A stretch of 64,000 bases of DNA, from NCBI RefSeq assembly GCF_022132145.1, contig NZ_JAJISP010000002.1, forward strand, positions 372,001-436,000, read 5' to 3'. The stretch comes from Pseudomonas sp. MMS21 TM103 (lineage in GTDB: Bacteria; Pseudomonadota; Gammaproteobacteria; Pseudomonadales; Pseudomonadaceae). Both the position numbers and the translations under genes were made by a program. The stretch's first letter is position 1. Each line of letters opens with the position of its first letter. Under the pieces are notes generated by a model that was not told the DNA's origin, made no database searches, and saw nothing but the letters and a program-made list of their open reading frames with translations. Below, one piece after another: positions 63,935-64,000 of this stretch.

Positions 63935-64000
63935 TTAGATATCCAGCAGCAGGCGAGCCGGGTCTTCCAGCAAGTTTTTGATGGTCACCAGGAAGGTCAC
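63935..64000 (-). CDS. sucB: Dihydrolipoamide succinyltransferase E2 (3' end only)
   Basis: Only the last 21 codons are inside the window: VTFLVTIKNLLEDPARLLLDI then TAA at 63937-63935 (shown here as the end of the catalytic domain; its last 11 residues are LEDPARLLLDI). This is the usual ending of the E2 of 2-oxoglutarate dehydrogenase, and the neighbour lpd supports it. A small GGCCCC/GGGGCC repeat lies between it and lpd at 63900-63916. Confidence 0.9.
   Translation of the reverse strand: MTFLVTIKNLLEDPARLLLDI

Overview
The window is about 64 kb of a high-GC gamma-proteobacterial chromosome, almost certainly Pseudomonas. Nearly every protein reads like a Pseudomonas housekeeping or conserved accessory protein, and several blocks keep the gene order I remember from P. 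aeruginosa: tesA-ybbAP; moxR-DUF58-tgpA; selU-selD; gpsA / TonB receptor / binding protein / hybrid kinase / fabA-fabB; htpG; braB-sucD-sucC-lpd-sucB. Synteny statements are from memory, not from a search. I saw no rRNA, tRNA, CRISPR array or prophage. About 53 genes are complete, two are cut by the window edges (metH on the left, sucB on the right), one is a decayed pseudogene and one carries a premature stop.

Layout. 1-2.6 kb: the 3' end of metH, then the only AT-richer, accessory-looking stretch, with a RidA-family gene and the ruins of a cyanophycin-synthetase-like ATP-grasp gene. 2.6-8.7 kb: L,D-transpeptidase, tesA divergent from ybbAP, greB. 8.9-16.4 kb: RNA 2',3'-cyclic phosphodiesterase, DoxX, an MltF-like lytic transglycosylase, TatD, a chemoreceptor, a thioesterase-like protein and a CHAD protein. 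16.5-20.4 kb: the overlapping moxR-DUF58-tgpA operon. 20.5-28 kb: a second chemoreceptor, flavin reductase, a lipoprotein, the selenium genes selD-selU, a patatin and an AI-2E-family permease. 28-33.8 kb: a MITE-like element, then a minus-strand run of acyl-CoA ligase, hotdog thioesterase, two alpha/beta hydrolases, GST and DUF4892. 33.8-42.9 kb: sixA, DUF4389, gpsA, a TonB receptor-binding protein-hybrid kinase operon, fabAB. 42.9-51.9 kb: MddA-like methyltransferase, DUF4242, a hybrid kinase with an OmpR regulator, OsmC, DUF3859, a periplasmic amidohydrolase, pirin, dienelactone hydrolase. 51.9-64 kb: htpG, a membrane protein, two hotdog thioesterases, a stress lipoprotein, MAPEG, DUF599, the branched-chain amino acid carrier, and the TCA genes sucD, sucC, lpd and sucB.

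Regulatory sites that match known consensus sequences: a sigma-28 promoter and a perfect ANR/FNR box before the first chemoreceptor; a class-II-spaced ANR box before the OsmC gene; a sigma-32 promoter before htpG; an AlgU-type promoter before the 63-aa lipoprotein; and a 24-bp perfect palindrome on the promoter of the acyl-CoA ligase gene. The observations I would follow first are the chemoreceptor promoter that combines flagellar and oxygen control, the TonB receptor-binding protein-kinase operon, the premature stop in the thioesterase, the MITE-like element, and the pseudogene that continues in frame after the transpeptidase stop codon. I did not find a convincing wholly new system; most of the window is conserved core genome.
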